From assembly GCA_005798965.1 (NCBI GenBank), contig SYIB01000280.1, positions 1-9,187 on the forward strand: a stretch of DNA of 9,187 nt, given 5' to 3'. The stretch is from Planctomycetia bacterium (GTDB taxonomy: Bacteria > Planctomycetota > Phycisphaerae > Phycisphaerales > SM1A02). A program made the position numbers and the translations under genes. Below the pieces are notes generated by a model that worked only from the letters and a program-made list of their open reading frames with translations, made no database searches and was not told where the DNA came from. Shown in pieces: positions 6,444 through 9,187 of this stretch. Positions within the stretch are counted from its first letter, which is position 1. Every line of letters starts with the position of its first letter.

Positions 6444-9187
6444 GCTGCACCCCCGACGACCGCCGTGTCGGTGGTGGTCGCAGCATCGGGTGGTGGCGAC
6501 AGCGTCAACCCGCGGATCCCGATGCCGTGCATGGCCTGGACGAGTGGATCATCGCTCAACGGTGCCTTGCCGCTCGGTTCAAAGTCAGCCGGGCTTCGTG
6601 CAGCCTTGACTTCGGCAACGATGGCCGCCGCGACGTCGACCGCTTCGTTGAGCTGGTCGAGGGACCAGTCTGCGAGCTGGATTCGTGCCAGGTCCGGCCT
6701 TGCGGGCAGGGCGATCAGGCCCAGCTGCAGCGACTCCCGCGGGATCCCGATCGTGGCCAGCAGCTCGCGATAGAGCGGCAGTTGCAGGTCGACCCAGCCA
6801 GACTTCGTACGGTGGTCCTTCGGATCGGGTGGCTCTGAACTGGTCTTGTAGTCGAGCGCCGCCCACTGCCCGGTCTTGATGTTCTGGTCCACGCGATCGA
6901 TGCGGCCTGAGAGGTACAGGCCATCCTGATCGGGGAACATGGGGGCGGGGCTCTGGCGCGACTCGCGCGGTGGTACTCCATCCTCATCCATCAAGCCGAG
7001 TTCGTCGACGGCGTGGTGGAGCTCCGCGGTCGCCGCGTGGCGATCGGTCTGATCGGCACGCGGGGCATCGAAGGCAAGTTCGACATGCTTGATGGCCCAG
7101 CCCTGCTGGGCCCAGTCAGCCTGCACGCGGGCGAAGGCAGCGAGCCGCTCACGGGCCATGCGCACCTGCACGATCACGGTGCCGTGCACGGACGCAGGAA
7201 GCCGCTGAGCGATCACGCCATCGAGCGCGGCATCGAGTTCGTTGGCGATGACCTTTGGATCGGTCGTAGGTGCCGTACGGCCCACTTCGAGGCGCCCCCA
7301 TTCCTGGAGTGCGGCGTGCACCACATTGCCGAAGGCCATGGCGTTGAGCTCCAACTGCAGGTCGTCGCGACGATCCGCCCTCAGGACCGCGGTACGGAGG
7401 TACTCGTAGGGGCAGCGGATGTAGGTCGCAAACTGCGTGACCGACATGCGTGTGATGGGCGCCAGCTCGGGTACCGCCGGGTACATGGTCAGCACTGAGG
7501 CGGTCTTCGGCTCCAGCGGCCACGAGGCCAGCGCCGAGCGACCATCATCGCCGGTCAGGGCGAGCGTGCGCGCGGCTTGATCGGTCGAGCCGATCAGGAA
7601 CCGCGATGGCCGCAGCGGCTCGCCATCGCTGTTGGTGGCGGGGACGCCGAACCACACGGATGCTTTTCGCTTGAGCAGACCATCGAGGATCCACGCATCG
7701 CGCGCGCGCCGGGCCCGTGCGCAGGGCAGCCCAAGCAACTGGCGGAGTGAATCCGGCAGCCACGGATCGACGGCGGCGGCTTCGGGCAGAAGGCCATCGT
7801 TGGCCGAGAGCACGATCACATGCGGTGCATCGCATACACCCGCCTCAAGCCAACCCATGCACTCGATGCCTGTGCGTTCGGTGCTGGGCACATCAACGCT
7901 GCGTGCGGCGGTGACAACCAGATCCACGAGGTTGCCCAGCGTGCAGACGGCGAGCAGGGAGTCTGGAAGTTCAGCCAGGGTGAGGATCGCACGGGCCACC
8001 GCCACGGAGGCCGTGGCATCGCCCAACGGAGCGTGCGAAGGCTGGAGCCTGGTCAGCACGGCGTGCAGCGCGAGCAGTCGATCGTGACCTGTTCGTGCAT
8101 CTGCAATGGAGGAGAGCAGGGGCTGCATGGCCGCGAGCACAGGCTGGACCGCTCCATCGCTGGAGGGCTTGGGCAGTTCGACCAATGGTTCATCAAGCCG
8201 CCGCACGCCCGTTGAAGCGATGTACAGCGTGATCTGGCGCAGCGCTGCATGCAGTCCAAGATCGCGAAGGTGCTGCTCGATCCAAGGGTGACGCACGAGC
8301 GTGCCGAGGTTGAAGGCGGTTGGTTCACCGAGCCACGCGCTGATGGCGCGCACCAGCAGTGTGGCTGAGCCCTGATCAGCAGTCCGTGTGGGCGGCAGCG
8401 CAATGGGGATGCCGGCCGGCGAGAGCGTGCGTGACGCAATCGCTGGATCCGTTGGGCCGAGCGCAGCGATCGCTACCGAGTTTGCCGCCACGGGCTGTTC
8501 GAGGGAATCGAGCGCGTGCAGCACCACGGAGGGTTGGTCATCGAGCCCCCCGACCCGCAGGATGCGCTCGAGGGCAATCGACGGCCGCGCCGCGCTCCAG
8601 GCGGCGTGAGCGGGGAAACCACCCTCAAGATCAGGCAGATCCACATCGTGTACGACGACTTCGACTGCGATCCCGCACGCGGCAAGTGCCGCGAGCAGCC
8701 GGCGCTCCATCGGATCGGGGTCAGCAAGCAGGATGACCACCCGCGCGATGCCCGTAGTGGCGAGGCGGCCAGCATCGATGGCGCGGGCAGCGATGGAGTG
8801 AGGCAGATCCAGCCCATGCCGTGCCAGCTCGGCCATCGCATGATCCATGACGGTGGCGATCGCGGACCAGATGGAGGACGGGAAGAACTCACCCAGTTCG
8901 CCCGCGGCACCACGGTCGCGAAGCGCGGCAGCCGTGAGGCTGGCGCGCGAGAGTTCCTGCGCGACCTGACTGATGCGGGTCGCCAGGGAAAGCAGATTGG
9001 GATCGACTGCGGCCGTACCGACCAGCGGCGCCACGACCTGCGGCGCGCCTTCACTGAACGCCGTCAGTGCCCGCAGGCACGCCAGGGTGATTGCGGCATC
9101 GCTCGCTGCGGTGCGATCAGGCACCACGAGCTGGGCGATCGATCGACCCGGCGTGAGGATCGTGGGCAGGAGCACCGGGCGGCCTGC
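6440..9187 (-). CDS. addB: AddB-like PD-(D/E)XK nuclease / inactivated-helicase subunit (5' end outside window)
   Basis: The frame stays open to the right edge; a GTG at 9175 is preceded by in-frame codons (AGRP), so the true start probably lies outside. Residues are counted from that GTG (911 visible). The N-terminal part resembles the AddB/RecC helicase-like fold: ILTPGRSIAQL near the start, VVILLADPDPMERRLLAAL (146-164) and LVRHPWI (293-299). The region 436-484 has the family signature GWLEAGVCDAPHVIVLSANDG followed by LLPEAAAVDPWLPDSLRQLLGLP. The C-terminal RecB-family nuclease shows RCPYEYL (587-593), H620 (GNVVHAAL), D760 (GRIDRVD), D775 and K777 (ALDYKTS) and QLPLY (798-802). Both this and the AddA nuclease therefore look active, as expected for a two-nuclease AddAB enzyme. 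C588 is the only cysteine near the nuclease core; the C-terminal three cysteines of the Fe-S cluster form are absent. Whether a Walker A exists cannot be seen. The TGA overlaps the addA ATG, indicating one transcript. Confidence 0.85.
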   Translation of the reverse strand, partial: AGRPVLLPTILTPGRSIAQLVVPDRTAASDAAITLACLRALTAFSEGAPQVVAPLVGTAAVDPNLLSLATRISQVAQELSRASLTAAALRDRGAAGELGEFFPSSIWSAIATVMDHAMAELARHGLDLPHSIAARAIDAGRLATTGIARVVILLADPDPMERRLLAALAACGIAVEVVVHDVDLPDLEGGFPAHAAWSAARPSIALERILRVGGLDDQPSVVLHALDSLEQPVAANSVAIAALGPTDPAIASRTLSPAGIPIALPPTRTADQGSATLLVRAISAWLGEPTAFNLGTLVRHPWIEQHLRDLGLHAALRQITLYIASTGVRRLDEPLVELPKPSSDGAVQPVLAAMQPLLSSIADARTGHDRLLALHAVLTRLQPSHAPLGDATASVAVARAILTLAELPDSLLAVCTLGNLVDLVVTAARSVDVPSTERTGIECMGWLEAGVCDAPHVIVLSANDGLLPEAAAVDPWLPDSLRQLLGLPCARARRARDAWILDGLLKRKASVWFGVPATNSDGEPLRPSRFLIGSTDQAARTLALTGDDGRSALASWPLEPKTASVLTMYPAVPELAPITRMSVTQFATYIRCPYEYLRTAVLRADRRDDLQLELNAMAFGNVVHAALQEWGRLEVGRTAPTTDPKVIANELDAALDGVIAQRLPASVHGTVIVQVRMARERLAAFARVQADWAQQGWAIKHVELAFDAPRADQTDRHAATAELHHAVDELGLMDEDGVPPRESRQSPAPMFPDQDGLYLSGRIDRVDQNIKTGQWAALDYKTSSEPPDPKDHRTKSGWVDLQLPLYRELLATIGIPRESLQLGLIALPARPDLARIQLADWSLDQLNEAVDVAAAIVAEVKAARSPADFEPSGKAPLSDDPLVQAMHGIGIRGLTLSPPPDAATTTDTAVVGGAA

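Noticed and set aside
4833..6773. A 646-codon open frame on the plus strand opposite the addA and addB genes (also 3582-4814 plus).
   Set aside because: Both are fully antisense to genes with complete helicase and nuclease motifs. Long antisense frames are expected in G+C-rich DNA, and their translations show no recognisable domain.

Overview
This G+C-rich window looks like chromosomal DNA from a planctomycete, most likely of the Phycisphaerae type. The lineage is inferred mainly from the first gene. Its short juxtamembrane helix followed by kinesin-light-chain-type TPRs matches the large planctomycete family of Ser/Thr kinase-TPR proteins. It is also inferred from the divergent AddAB-like nuclease pair. 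No rRNA, tRNA or marker gene fixes the taxonomy.

Layout. (1) Bases 1-1481 (+) hold the C-terminal part of a TPR protein whose beginning lies outside the window. (2) Bases 1482-1663 are a short intergenic stretch with a sigma70-like promoter (TTGACA-N16-TAGCCT), a 9-bp hairpin at the predicted transcription start, and a strong Shine-Dalgarno. (3) Bases 1664-2548 (+) encode a membrane-anchored SIMPL-domain (DUF541) protein. (4) Bases 2549-3077 are a convergent intergenic region without a convincing gene. It holds a perfect 11-bp GC hairpin after the SIMPL gene, a strongly G-skewed stretch with G-runs of up to nine, a canonical G-quadruplex motif, eight in-phase copies of a 12-bp GC-rich unit, and a second perfect 10-bp GC hairpin after the opposing gene. 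(5) Bases 3078-9187 (-) are an addB-addA-type operon. AddB runs off the right edge, and the two reading frames overlap by ATGA.

How the genes work together. The two minus-strand proteins should form a helicase-nuclease that resects double-strand breaks to start RecA-dependent repair. AddA carries a complete SF1A helicase motif set and a RecB-family nuclease. AddB has a RecC/AddB-like core and a second RecB-family nuclease, but lacks the C-terminal cysteines of the Fe-S form. The TPR protein and the SIMPL protein are separate functions, and nothing in the sequence ties them to the repair operon except convergence.

I see no strong evidence for an unknown multi-gene system. The stretch most worth a second look is the convergent intergenic region with its 12-bp array and G4 potential. 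Next are the window-wide excess of CGATCG / GCGATCGC palindromes and the tryptophan-striped segment before the SIMPL membrane anchor.
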